NCBI GenBank assembly: GCA_013339895.1
Contig: JABACO010000005.1
Span: 5,838,528 to 5,902,527 of the forward strand
DNA: 64,000 nucleotides
Direction: 5' to 3'
DNA from: Ephydatia muelleri
Taxonomy: Eukaryota; Porifera; Demospongiae; Spongillida; Spongillidae
The position numbers and the translations under genes were made by a program. The notes beneath the pieces are model-generated. The model did not search any database and was not told the origin of the DNA. It worked only from the letters and a program-made list of their open reading frames with translations. Position 1 is the stretch's first letter; each line of letters opens with the position of its first letter. Positions 54,405-64,000 of the stretch are shown in pieces.

Positions 54405-56527
54405 TATGTTACAGGTGCAATTAAGGTCAAGATGTCGCATATGTGCAGTGTTAGGATGTCAGGCTTTTGTGGGTAGTAAAAGGACTTGCTAGGACCATGA
54501 GGATGTAGGAATGATAAGGTAACTTCCTGCTCAGGGTAGTTAAGGCTGCCTCATGTTAAAAATCTTGTTTTCGTGTTGTTGACACATTGTCAACATTCAT
54601 GTTTGTATTACATCATTATGACGTTATTTGGATCGTTACTTATCGATCTCCCGTTAGCGTATGACGTCTACTTTTGTACAACTTTCATACCTATTATGAC
54701 CCTAAACAGATCCACAGCATAACATTTGCGTTATATGCTCCCAAACTAACGATTGCCAAAAATTAAAAGCAGCTGTCGAGCAACACTAATCAGCCGCCTG
54801 GTTATTTTTTAATAACCACTGTACTTGACCCGCGTATTAACGAACTTCTAAAACGCTGGGATGAAAATGCAGCTCGAAGGTAACTTTTTAATGCTTGGCA
54901 GGTTCCTCTAGGTTGATACTAATGGTTTATGACTGGGGATTTCAATAACTGGACCGTGCATCGAAGATTCATTAGTCTTTGTGCAGCTGGTCGGCCATTT
55001 TGAACTTTGTTCATGGTTGTTGTGAATACAGCAAGCCAATTATTTAAATTCCCCAGTCGGCGTAATAGGTGCAAACATATGGGGATTTTAAATACCCCAT
55101 TAGTTTTCTAAGACACGGATCGCAACATCCCGGCATACAGCCGTAATCGGTTATATTGCCGTATTCCAAGCGGTTACATGCCGCAGGGATGCTTTCTAAT
55201 CATAGAACGTTACTAATAGTTGGAACAGTGTATAAATTACACTCGTCTAAAGTTTCTATCATAGGGTACGCTTCTTGCGTGAGATTTGACTTTTTGTACA
55301 TAGGCGCCATTTTTTATGACGTAAATTCATTAGGTGGCAGCCTTAAGTACGCTGAGTGTGCTTCAAGATTGCTTCCTGTTACATAGCCAAGCCACCAGGC
55401 ATCTTCATATATTGCAGTAGCGTACCCCTTTGCATCACATATGTTGATGCTTTGATGTGCCATTATGACCTGTACATTTTCAGTATGAACATCATTGCTA
55501 GGGCTGTATTCATGAACTTGCAGTGAATTGGTGTTGAAGGGCACAAAGCTGTGCAGTATCTGTGTACCAGCTATTGTCTTAGCTCTAAACAGTCTTTCCT
55601 GCAAAGAGGCAACTTCTTTGCTCCAGTCCTTGGCTGTTAGAAATTTAGAAGTAATACCCTGTATTTGGGTCTGGCTGTAAGTAAAAAATTGAAGGGATGT
55701 TGTGATCTGATCAGTATAGGCACGCTGTAAGCTGGCCTTAGCTGCTTGTCTTTTTACAGTACCACCTAAACCATCACACAGACCTTTCCCATGACTGGTG
55801 GCAAAGAAGTGCCATTCTTCTCCCCTGCCTTCAACACAGCAGGATGCCTAGTAGCTAATCGTTCCGACACAGTTCTCTGTGGCAATGGCATTTATGACAC
55901 TAAATAAAAATTATTAACAATAAAATACCTGTTAGGTTTTATCCATGTGCTCAGTCCCTATTCAACCCAACTATTTCTATCCCTCTATTATTGAAAATGT
56001 GTACCATCTAAATTTTCCCATTCACCTGACAATTTTTCTGCCTTCTTCCTCAAATCAATTGCTAATGCTGTTGCTACCCCTTTATCTATTGTGTTTAATC
56101 TCTTTTTCAGCAAAGGCTGTGTACTTTCTGACTGGAAAATTGCTCATGTTTGTCCGGTTTATAAGAACAGGTGATAGTTCTCTCCCTTCAAACAATAGAC
56201 CTATTTACTCACTAGTATTATCTCTAAAGTCATGGAGGATATTATTGTAAAATCTATTATGTCCTTCCTGTCCACCCACTGCTTTATCTTATTGTAAAAT
56301 CTATTATGTCCTTCCTGTCCACCCACCACCTTATCAGTACGGATTTTTGGCTAGGCGTTCCACCTGCACTCAGCTGTTAGAGTAGTCTAATGGTCATCAT
56401 AGAGTGGATGCCACATCATTGATTTTGCTAAGCCATTTGACTCTGTCTCTCAAGCTTGGTGCTTACGGTCTCAATTCTCAACTTTTAAATTGGCTTGCAA
56501 CTTTTTTTTGTAATCGCTCTCAATGTG
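54405..56527. other. Right-arm-only segment at the piggyBac site
   Basis: This 2.1 kb has no counterpart in the left arm, where piggyBac begins at the matching TTAA. It holds the transposon-protein remnant below and the upstream part of the RT fragment. 54405-55310 shows nothing recognisable. Confidence 0.7.
55314..55880 (-). pseudogene. Remnant of an ATSHGKG-type transposon protein
   Basis: On the minus strand one frame reads HFFATSHGKGLCDGLGGTVK followed by RQAAKASLQRAY, continuing to KTIAGTQILHSFVP and finally EDAWWLGYV. The ATSHGKGxCDGxGGTVKR block followed by a GTQxxHxFVP segment is a combination I recall from long transposon-related proteins in hydra, aphids and sponges; the family name is not known to me. 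No N-terminal half is visible. Confidence 0.5.
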
Positions 56528-56746
56528 TTAATGTTGAAGACGAAATATCACATTCACTTCCAGTTTTTCGTGGTGCACCGCAAGGCTCTGTACTTGGCCC
56601 CCTATTATTTCTCCTCTATATTAATGATCTTCCAAACTGCCTTCATCCCTCTATTAGTATTAAAGTTTATGCAGATGATACAAAAACTCTATTATGCTCG
56701 CAGTAACTCTGATGTTACCCGTCTCTCTGAGAGTTTGTTGCATTGA
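55945..56746 (+). pseudogene. Non-LTR reverse transcriptase fragment (right)
   Basis: The longest part (56404-56706) carries GAPQGSVLGPLLFLLYINDL and KVYADDTK. Upstream 55945-56400 has broken frames in the same element (a 50-bp sequence near 56245 is duplicated at 56290). No endonuclease domain seen. Counterpart of 10755-10992. Confidence 0.8.
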
Positions 56747-57043
56747 TTGGTCCCTGAAACTATCTTTCTCTCTCCGCAAAACGAATGCATTCTCTTTTGG
56801 CCGTCTAAGCCTTCAATTTGCTACATACTTTCTTTCCGGACGTTGTCACTTCTCCCAATCTTAGGTTATTTACAACTAGTTTTTTGTTAACCAATCTCAC
56901 GGTATTCTGTAAACTACAATAAGGGTCACAAAAAATGCTACATTTCATATTTAAAATATGACATAGAAACTATGCAGTTTTGAATCACAAATTGTCAACG
57001 ATTCCAAAACGTGGCACATTAGGTATGGATGGATTAGCTCATG

Positions 57044-57406
57044 CTATGCCAATGCGTGTGCAAAGCACGCATTTAGTTTAGCAGAAACGCATTTAGATGA
57101 CATCGTCGAGAGTGTCGTTAGCATTCTGTTGAGCCCATACCAGCTGCTTCTGCTTATTAATGTTCTAATTAGCTGGCAATATGCACTGTCCCGAAAGGTC
57201 CAGCTAGAGACGTGTAGAATTGTGTGCCGGTGTATACTACATGTATATCTGTGCATGCACAGCAACTTGTGCAGTTCAAATGCAGTTGTCTCATAATCCA
57301 AATGCATCTGCTGATCCACTATCACTTTGATTTGTTTCGTTTTCCACTTGATTCTGACTTTCTTTCTTCTTATTGTCCCTGTCTTGGGGCAACAGGTGAT
57401 GAACAA
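57044..57406 (-). pseudogene. Tc1/mariner HTH fragment 1 (right copy)
   Basis: Counterpart of 10103-10408 with FRDSAYCQLIR; the frame differs after NKQ-equivalent because of a small indel. No catalytic domain. Confidence 0.6.
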
Positions 57407-57412
57407 GTGGAC

Positions 57413-57787
57413 TTATCTTTGAGTGCAGGGTAAATTCACTTCACATAGCAGTTTTTCAATCATAGGTACCTTGTACCTCAACGTGTAAAAATGAATGATA
57501 CGCTGCTTAATACACCATTTTGACACGGGGCAGAAAATATTGGTTTTGTCGGAACAAAACGTTACACAGCATGTGGAAGTGCAGTTACGATGGGATTGGT
57601 TGCGAATAAGCACCGCCACGCGCATCTGAGGTTGAGTGTCCTGCTTATGTGGACGGCCATGTACGCTGCGTCCACATTTACAACTGTTGTGGCAAATACC
57701 TGACTGACACGTTGGGCATACTCTGCTCCTATTTTTACCCTTTCGTAAAGTGCATCCTGGCGCCATCGTAACAACATATGATGACAT
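57413..57787 (-). CDS. Cys-cluster/AT-hook fragment (right copy)
   Basis: Counterpart of 9729-10082. The Cys cluster reads CPTCQSGICHNSCKC, so one Cys is replaced by Ser; GRPHK is kept. Decay in progress is likely. Confidence 0.4.
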   Translation of the reverse strand: MSSYVVTMAPGCTLRKGKNRSRVCPTCQSGICHNSCKCGRSVHGRPHKQDTQPQMRVAVLIRNQSHRNCTSTCCVTFCSDKTNIFCPVSKWCIKQRIIHFYTLRYKVPMIEKLLCEVNLPCTQR

Positions 57788-58214
57788 AAGTATATATTTG
57801 GGAACGAGTAAGACTTTGCACTACTATAGACAACTCTAGATTGGTGGTTCGTAAATTCTTTTAGCTTCTGCAAGCATATAATCATAGCATAAATACATAT
57901 TTTGATGTGGGATGTACAGAATAGGCTGCAGAAAAAAGTGAACCCAACACACTTCGCAACTGCGCAAATCGTAAACCAAGCATGTTTCAAACCTCATCTT
58001 ACAAAATTGGAGCGTCAAATCAGTCCGCTAATCAGTGCACATAGTGGAAAATGACGAAGCTTTTAAAAGTATCAATTGCCAGAATAAAAATGCTTGAGGA
58101 GGGTATTATGAGAATCCTGTGAGCTCCAAAATCTCCCTGCGTTTCTTGTGGATGCGGTGTTAAATAGTAATGCCCTTATTGACAGTATATCATAATTGTA
58201 ATATCTTTTAATAG

Positions 58215-58259
58215 CTGCACCAGTGCTGCAAAGATTAAGAAGGAAAAGAACCAAAAAAG
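58215..58259 (+). CDS. Mini-exon A (right copy)
   Basis: 45 nt between TTTTAATAG and GTATTG, phase 1 on both sides, coding for RLRRKRTKK near its end. Same boundaries as the left copy. Confidence 0.5.
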
Positions 58260-58333
58260 GTATTGCAAATCATTGCATCAGTTATTGATGGTTTTGACTA
58301 CAGTGCATGTTAATCATCTGTTTCTCCATACAG

Positions 58334-58381
58334 ATGCAGAATTATCACTACAATCAAGTGTTTTAAACAAATCTGAAACAG
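58334..58381 (+). CDS. Mini-exon B (right copy)
   Basis: 48 nt between CTCCATACAG and GTATCG, identical coding to the left copy; joins the main exon in frame. Confidence 0.55.
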
Positions 58382-58584
58382 GTATCGTAATTTCAGAGAG
58401 TGGGTTACTTTGTACGTACCAAGTGTAGAAAATGGATTTTTCTCTTGTTATAAACAATTACTTATGGATTTGCAAATGTATCTCTGTGATGGTGCCTTCT
58501 AGCATCTGTTAAAAAGGGAAGGATACTTGCACTTAAATATAAAATTTTAAAGTTTTTATTGATTATTCCCTGTCCAAAATGCAG

Positions 58585-60065
58585 CTTCACAATCGAGTCG
58601 GGATGCTGCAAGTGATACTCTTAAACCTGATAGCCCATGTTGGAAGAATTGCATCATCCAGACAAATGATTTTGAGTTTATCCCTCCTGTACAACGTTAC
58701 ACACTGTCTAATATTATTGCTGATTATGACTTGGGTTCAGGTACACTGACTGAACTCTTGTGTAATTGGCTAATTGCAATTTTGAATGAAAAAGGTGCTG
58801 GTTTGCCTGAATTCATTGCCGAAACAAAATATAATGTAAAACGTGGACGTGATAATCCAGAATCATACTACTACTGTGTTGATCATGCTTATGTATCCGT
58901 AATTGAGCAATTATTGGTATCAATTACAGCATCAAATCATTACAAATCCGACGTGGCCATTCTGTGGAACTGTGTAAGTGCAGTTTTGTGCGAAATTAAT
59001 TCTTCTCCCATGGAGAACACAGTTGCAAAATTGTTTGCTAACTTGATTGACTTGTTACGTTATATTCGTCACTTCAACTCTTCTATTACATCATGGGTGG
59101 GTTTTACATTTCCAAAGGATAAGGTGAATGACACTAACAACTATGCTTGTAGAGTAGAAGTTGTTTGGAAGGAGTGCAAGTTTGTTTGCAATGTTGCCTG
59201 TTTAAAGAAGGAAAATATCAAAAAAGCAGTGCAAAAAACATTTGCAAAACAAATAGAACTTGTGAAACGATTGCAAATACCAGTGTCTTCTACTGAACAT
59301 TTCTTAGTTCCATTGTCTGAGAAAGATCTTGAATTCATTAGTGGAAAACTTGGCACAAATTATGATGGTACCACCACCTTGACACAGGTTAAGTCAAAAT
59401 TTTCTATTTTGTTGACAAATGGAAATTATTACTTCAAATTTCCTGGTGACATGTCATATCAGAGAGCTTTGGATTATTTATGTATTGAATGCTTACAAAT
59501 GAATCAGCAGCAACGAGAAGAGTGTACCAAACATCTTGTTTTACCTATTAATTTATTACACTCCCCTCTACCTTTTGTTGTATTTCCAGCTATGAAGTAT
59601 CAGTTAACTAGAGATGTTGCTATGCAATGTCTTCCAGATCTTGCTGATGGAATTAGAGAGGGATTGGACAAACTTCATGGCCTTGGTCTGGCTCACCTAG
59701 ATGTCAGACTACCTAATGTCTGTGTAGGTGATGATTATGAAGTTAAATTGATTGACTTTGATCGCTCGAGCAATTCTAATGATGTTAAGGAGTATGGTGG
59801 TCAGTTCATGTACAAATATGAAACAAAACAAAGGATTGTGCAACATTTGGATTGGAAGCAGTTTGGTCTCCTACTGTTTACCCTGTCCTCTTATAGGGGC
59901 CCTAAGCATCAGAATGAGCTAACCAAAGATGATATTCCACAAGGGAGTTCTCCATTTCTGATAAAGTTGATGTTTCATCATACATGTAATGACAACCTCC
60001 TGCACACGTGGAAACAATCATTGCTGCCCAGTCAGAAACGTCCAATGAGATTTTTATTGCAGTGA
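58585..60065 (+). CDS. REase-like plus protein kinase-like protein, main 3' exon (right copy)
   Basis: Open from an acceptor AAAATGCAG to the stop at about 60065. The nominal start at 58731 is TTG and not the real one. It keeps SDVAILW/CEIN, HLDVRLPN and LIDFD. Compared with the left copy about ten residues differ across 400, but in the 40-residue block after YFKFPG (nt 59448-59570) fourteen differ. Both copies are free of stops over about 1.48 kb, which suggests recent duplication or retained function. Confidence 0.7.
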
Positions 60066-61773
60066 TATTCCTCTAACTCCATGAGCTTAGGTTGCCCTTA
60101 TTTAATTTAAGACCATGGTGGCTCAAATTGTGCTTCTGGTTTGCTATAAGAGGAATGAATCTACAGTTGAAATTCATGCACTGTTGCTACACATTACTTT
60201 AGACTAACTGTTTGATTTTTGTAACATGATTACTTTATGCACTATATACATAATTTTATTCATGCACTTTATTGATTTATGGGCCAATTATCAGACTGTT
60301 GGCCAAATAATGGTGTTGCTGTGATCTGAAGGTGTTCATAGGTGAGGCAGTTGTGGTGCACACTTTTTTTAGTCTTGCACTGCGCATATAAGGAATGGGT
60401 GCAAGGGACATTGTGGTACATACAACTAACCACACTTGTCTGGTCTAGGATGATTGTATAGAAAACTGACAAATCCTACTTTAGAAATTTAAGATTTGTT
60501 TCTGTATGATATAGGACATAAAAAGAATTGTCATAAAATTATTTTACTAAAAATGAAGTTCAAATGTAATTTCTGTTTTTCACATCGCAATATGACTAAA
60601 ATCTATTATAATTCTATGGCAAACACCCAGGGCGTTATGATAATTAGAAGTGTGGTTACTTCATCAGCATGAGTGATCCTTTAGTACTGGTCCACTTGCC
60701 TTCTCAGTTCATTCTGATTTGTCTTCGATGTGTATGTAGCATTTGTATTAGTCTCACAAGCTAGACGTACTTGTACATCGACCTGCGACTACCAAATAAC
60801 TACGTGTAATTGGAACCAAAATACTGATTTGAAGTTAACATGTTAAGATGCATGGCCAGAATGCAGCAACAGTGATAAAACATTACTTGTGTATGTTCCT
60901 TTTGCGTAATCAGTTTGCTCTGCACATACTAATAACCATAACATTCGTTTTCTGGTCTTGTCTCAGTCTTCCTGGATGTGGTTTTATCCTGTATGTAATT
61001 AGTTCCCCCCCCACACACACACACACATGCTTTAAGCACACAGAAAAGTGGGAGCATACTGTAGTAGCTCTGAATGAACACGCAGATTAGCTTTAAATTT
61101 TTCATTTCAATTCAGCTACACGGAAGTCAATTAGTTCAACTATGTGAACAATTCTGGCGTATAATCAAATGGCACCTTTTTTGTATTCTATGGTTAAACA
61201 GCATCTATATCTAATGGTAGACTTGCAATTAACATTTTAATAATTGAGACATCTTTAATAGAGAAATAGCGATCAGGTGTGAATTGACTACAAAACATAT
61301 TTTCACCCTATCTCATTATATCGTATCGGATTATATGATAATATCAAATTACCCAGGAGAGAGTATCAAAGTTTATGCGCAATGAAAATATACGCATGAT
61401 TAAAAACTCAGGCCATAGTGACTTAATGATATACATTTTACTTTACATACAAAGGTATGCATTATAAAATGATAGTAAAAAAGTAAAACCCATCATTTCA
61501 CAAACATTAGAGACATGCTTTTAAACATAATGGTCAACAGGAGCCTTGCAATGACATGTAATGCTTAGCAGCAGGGTATGTAGTGTTACCGTTAGTGGAG
61601 TGCCTTTAGTGTTGCTGAGATAATCAAACCACGGATGAGTGTCTTAGTTCCCTTGTAAAGGGAGTTGAAATGCTTTAGGCACATGAAGTCAGAGATTAAA
61701 TGATGAATGGCTCATCATAGAAGTTTACAATATTGTATTCTATAGTGTAAAACCTAGAATAGGGTAGTGTGGT
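60066..61773. other. Noncoding 3' flank of the right kinase gene
   Basis: Counterpart of 5724-7427. A CA/C-rich tract lies at 61004-61027. No gene. Confidence 0.45.
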
Positions 61774-61914
61774 TGTAGCGACCCCGCCAATACTATTTGA
61801 ACAACGTTGACAACTAACAATGATGCTCACACTTACAATTCCTAATTCAAGCCCACCCCCCCCCCCCCCCCGATACCGTATGTCTCTATATATACATATA
61901 GTTATTATTCCACA
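61774..61914 (-). repeat. 3' LTR of the right gypsy element, 141 bp
   Basis: On the minus strand this begins TGTGGAATAATAACTATATG immediately after a purine-rich tract (CAGGGGGAGAAA) and ends GGTCGCTACA. Its right boundary on plus (61774) is exactly where similarity to the left arm stops. It contains a run of 16 C (61856-61871). An LTR this short is unusual for gypsy; the other LTR is outside the window, so the ends are inferred. Confidence 0.6.
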
Positions 61915-61926
61915 TTTCTCCCCCTG
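61915..61926 (-). other. Polypurine tract of the right gypsy element
   Basis: The short purine-rich run CAGGGGGAGAAA on the minus strand, between the pol stop and the LTR, is the expected plus-strand primer site. Confidence 0.6.
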
Positions 61927-64000
61927 TCACTTTAGCTCTGGGTACACCAAGTATTTGTCGTATGGTCGTATTGGGTGACTTCTTGCACGTTTTGATTGCC
62001 TTGGTCTTTCACTGTGCTCCTCTCCTTCCACAGCTGCATCTTCTACTGGTTTTTCACCGACAACCCCATCCCCTGAGTGCTGCTGGCCGAACTGATCCTC
62101 ACTCGATGACTTCTGAACAGTTCCGTCATTGTCTGAGTCATCTTCATCAGATGTATACCTCACTTTTAATTGATCACTATGTTTCTTCACCACCCTTCCA
62201 TTTATCTCCACCAAGTATGAATGCTCACTATTGCACTTTACTACCTTACCAGCCTGGTACCCTTTTCCTGTGATATTCTGCACCCACACATGTTGCCCGG
62301 TTGTGAATATTTTAGGTTTTGCATGTTTGTCATGATGTAATTTTTGTTCAATCAAAGCTTTGTCAATGTTCTTCGATACATCTGGCTTCAGCAAATCCAA
62401 TTTTGTTCTGATCTTCCGCCCAATCAGTAACTCAGCTGGAGCTCTTCCAGTTGATTTCTGGGGCGTGTTTCTGTATGCAATAAGAAACCTCTGTAATCTC
62501 AGCTCCCAATCTGCTGCAGATCCCTTTGATGCCTTCATCCTTTCTTTAAAAGTTCTAACAGCCCTTTCTGCCAACCCATTGGTCTTTGGGTGATATGGCG
62601 TCGACTTTGCATGTATGATGTTGTTGGAATAACAAAAGGCCTCAAATTCCTTGGATGCAAATTGTGTTCCATTGTCTGAGACAATGATCTTAGGAACCCC
62701 AAAACGACTGAAAATCTCCCTCAGAGACTTGATGGTGCTCAATGTTGTTATGGACTGATGTGCTACAATTTCCAGCCATTTGGAATATGCATCAATAACA
62801 ACCAGCCAATACTTTCCTTCAAAAGGCCCAGCATAATCAATGTGAATCCTGGCCCAAGGCTCAGTAGGTGCATTCCATGAGTATAGCAGTGTTTCCGGTT
62901 CATTTTGACGATTCTCCTGACATGAGTGACAACGCTTCACATATCTCTCTATGTCTTCATCTATATTAGGCCACCACACATATATTCTTGCTAATGCCCT
63001 CATTGACCCAATGCCTGGGTGACCTTCATGCAACATGTGCAAAATTCTGGCTTGGAGACTTTTAGGTACCACTATCCTACTGTTCCATAGTAGAATGTCT
63101 TCTTCACAAGACAAGAACTCTCTCTTCTCATAAAATGTAAGGTGCTCCTTTGAAATATGTGTTTTATCACTGGGCCACCCAGACTCCATGTACCTTTTCA
63201 CCTTTTGAAGTAAGTGCTCACATTTTGTTTCATTTTGCAACTCTTTCTTTGTTACTGGTAGATCTCCTATCTGTACCTTTAGGAGTGAATGGTTCTGTCC
63301 TATACGTTCCATCGTCGAAAAGCTCAAAGTTTTGACAGGCAATCTAGACAATGCATCTGCTATTACATTGTCCTTTCCCTGAATGTGTCGCAAAACATAA
63401 TTGTAAGTGCTTAATAGTAGTGCCCAGCGCTGAAGTCTGCCAACTGCCAGTTTTGGTATCTCATTCTTTGGACCCAAGATTCTCTCCAACGGCTTGTGAT
63501 CAGAACATAGAATGAATTGTAAACCAAAAATATATTGGTGAAACTTCGTTACTCCAAATATTATAGCCAGTGCCTCCTTGTCAATTGCAGAGTACCTTTT
63601 TTCACGGTCGTCAAGAATGCGCGAGGCAAATGCTATTGGTCTGAGAGTGCCCTCTTTTACTTGATGCATAAGAACAGCTCCTACTCCACTATCACTTGCA
63701 TCCATTTGTAAAATGATTGGTAGTGACTCATCATAATGCACCAAAGTATCATTTGTTGAAATGAGTGTTTTTAATTTCTGGAACAGTGATTCTTCGGCCT
63801 CTGACCATCTCCACTTTGTCCCTTGCCGTGTGAGCTCATACAACCCGCTGCACATTGGGTGTAAGTTTGCAATAAATTTGGAGTAGTAGTTCATTAGTCC
63901 AAGGAATGATCGTAATTCTTTCACATTTGTTGGTCTAGGCATGTCACGAATGGCAGCTATGCGTTCCTCAGTTGGATGTATACCCTCCTTGTCAATGCAA
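61927..64000 (-). CDS. pol: Ty3/gypsy pol: RT end, RNase H, integrase, partial
   Basis: A single open frame from the right window edge (coding continues beyond 63942 to 64000) to a stop at 61927. Domain order: RT thumb (LRSFLGLMNYYSKF), RNase H (MDASDSGVGA; DKEALAI; CSDHKPL; NVIADALSRLP), H2C2 zinc domain (HEGHPGIGSMRALAR ... CHSCQ), integrase core with HIDYAGPF, VSDNGTQF and YHPKTNGLAERAVR (D, D, E), then the APAELLIGR linker and an acidic C-terminal tail. All catalytic residues are present and no stops occur, so the element may be young and active. It provides no env. Confidence 0.95.
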   Translation of the reverse strand, partial: CIDKEGIHPTEERIAAIRDMPRPTNVKELRSFLGLMNYYSKFIANLHPMCSGLYELTRQGTKWRWSEAEESLFQKLKTLISTNDTLVHYDESLPIILQMDASDSGVGAVLMHQVKEGTLRPIAFASRILDDREKRYSAIDKEALAIIFGVTKFHQYIFGLQFILCSDHKPLERILGPKNEIPKLAVGRLQRWALLLSTYNYVLRHIQGKDNVIADALSRLPVKTLSFSTMERIGQNHSLLKVQIGDLPVTKKELQNETKCEHLLQKVKRYMESGWPSDKTHISKEHLTFYEKREFLSCEEDILLWNSRIVVPKSLQARILHMLHEGHPGIGSMRALARIYVWWPNIDEDIERYVKRCHSCQENRQNEPETLLYSWNAPTEPWARIHIDYAGPFEGKYWLVVIDAYSKWLEIVAHQSITTLSTIKSLREIFSRFGVPKIIVSDNGTQFASKEFEAFCYSNNIIHAKSTPYHPKTNGLAERAVRTFKERMKASKGSAADWELRLQRFLIAYRNTPQKSTGRAPAELLIGRKIRTKLDLLKPDVSKNIDKALIEQKLHHDKHAKPKIFTTGQHVWVQNITGKGYQAGKVVKCNSEHSYLVEINGRVVKKHSDQLKVRYTSDEDDSDNDGTVQKSSSEDQFGQQHSGDGVVGEKPVEDAAVEGEEHSERPRQSKRARSHPIRPYDKYLVYPELK

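Larger units (their letters stand above)
48558..61773 (-). repeat. Right arm of the large inverted duplication
   Basis: Inverted copy of 5724 to about 19.6 kb. Carries right copies of the kinase gene, Tc1 fragments, RT fragment, 59-bp satellite (53035-53480) and the 5' part of the TTAA transposon. It retains 54405-56527, which the left arm has lost. Similarity stops at 61773, where an LTR element begins. Confidence 0.9.

Noticed and set aside
5724-61773. A single giant transposon with 13-kb terminal inverted repeats
   Set aside because: No target duplication or conserved ends can be shown, the right end is a later LTR insertion, and a third direct copy exists; segmental duplication is the simpler view.

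Overview
The window looks like a repeat-dense part of an animal (metazoan) nuclear genome. There are split genes with GT-AG introns, no operons, AT-rich spacers with CA/TG microsatellites, and animal-type mobile elements: Ty3/gypsy, Ngaro-like YR retrotransposon, non-LTR RT, piggyBac, Tc1/mariner, hAT-like, MULE-like MITE. The mix fits an early-branching invertebrate such as a sponge or cnidarian. No marker gene proves that, so it is an inference. I found no rRNA, tRNA or CRISPR, and no convincing single-copy host gene apart from a possible kinase gene that is present twice.

Layout. 1-2431: 5' half of a Ty3/gypsy element (minus strand). 2432-5723: spacer with a MITE-like hairpin, a 43-bp tandem repeat and a gypsy integrase scrap. 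5724 to about 19.6 kb: left arm of a very large inverted duplication; its mate is 48558-61773, minus strand relative to the left. Each arm carries a split gene for a restriction-nuclease-like plus protein-kinase protein, Tc1-like HTH fragments, a non-LTR RT fragment, a 59-bp satellite and the 5' part of an unusual DNA transposon. In the left arm only, a piggyBac element with an intact 613-aa transposase replaces about 2.1 kb that is still present in the right arm.

16930-21331 is the most interesting object: a 4.4-kb TTAA-flanked DNA transposon with long (about 80 bp) terminal inverted repeats. It codes for a Cys-cluster/AT-hook protein with downstream C2HC-finger and SAP segments, and the two coding halves are separated by a 21-bp minisatellite. 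A direct 8.5-kb tandem duplication starts inside it (copy 1 20039-28559, copy 2 28573-37081, nearly identical). The junction contains a 19-bp templated insertion. Each unit holds the 3' end of that transposon, a hAT/ZNF862-like gene remnant, a CA-rich tandem repeat, a transposon-like coding remnant and an Ngaro-like YR retroelement. Only copy 2 keeps the whole retroelement, with split direct repeats A1-body-B1-A2-B2; its RT/RNase H core is deleted.

37996-45900: low-gene-density DNA with a MULE-like MITE, a transposon exon pair, a gypsy integrase/3'-LTR remnant and TG microsatellites. 45922-47557: a third, direct, partial copy of the arm sequence that runs into a gap of exactly 1000 N (47558-48557). 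61774-64000: 3' half of a second Ty3/gypsy element (minus strand) with a very short LTR, inserted exactly where arm similarity stops, so the true arm end lies outside the window.

How the parts relate: the region grew by insertion of elements into elements followed by segmental inversion-duplication and tandem duplication. The kinase gene and the TTAA transposon are transcribed divergently in both arms, and small paralogous versions of both (basic mini-exons; Cys/AT-hook N-termini) recur within the arm. This suggests they have been duplicated together.
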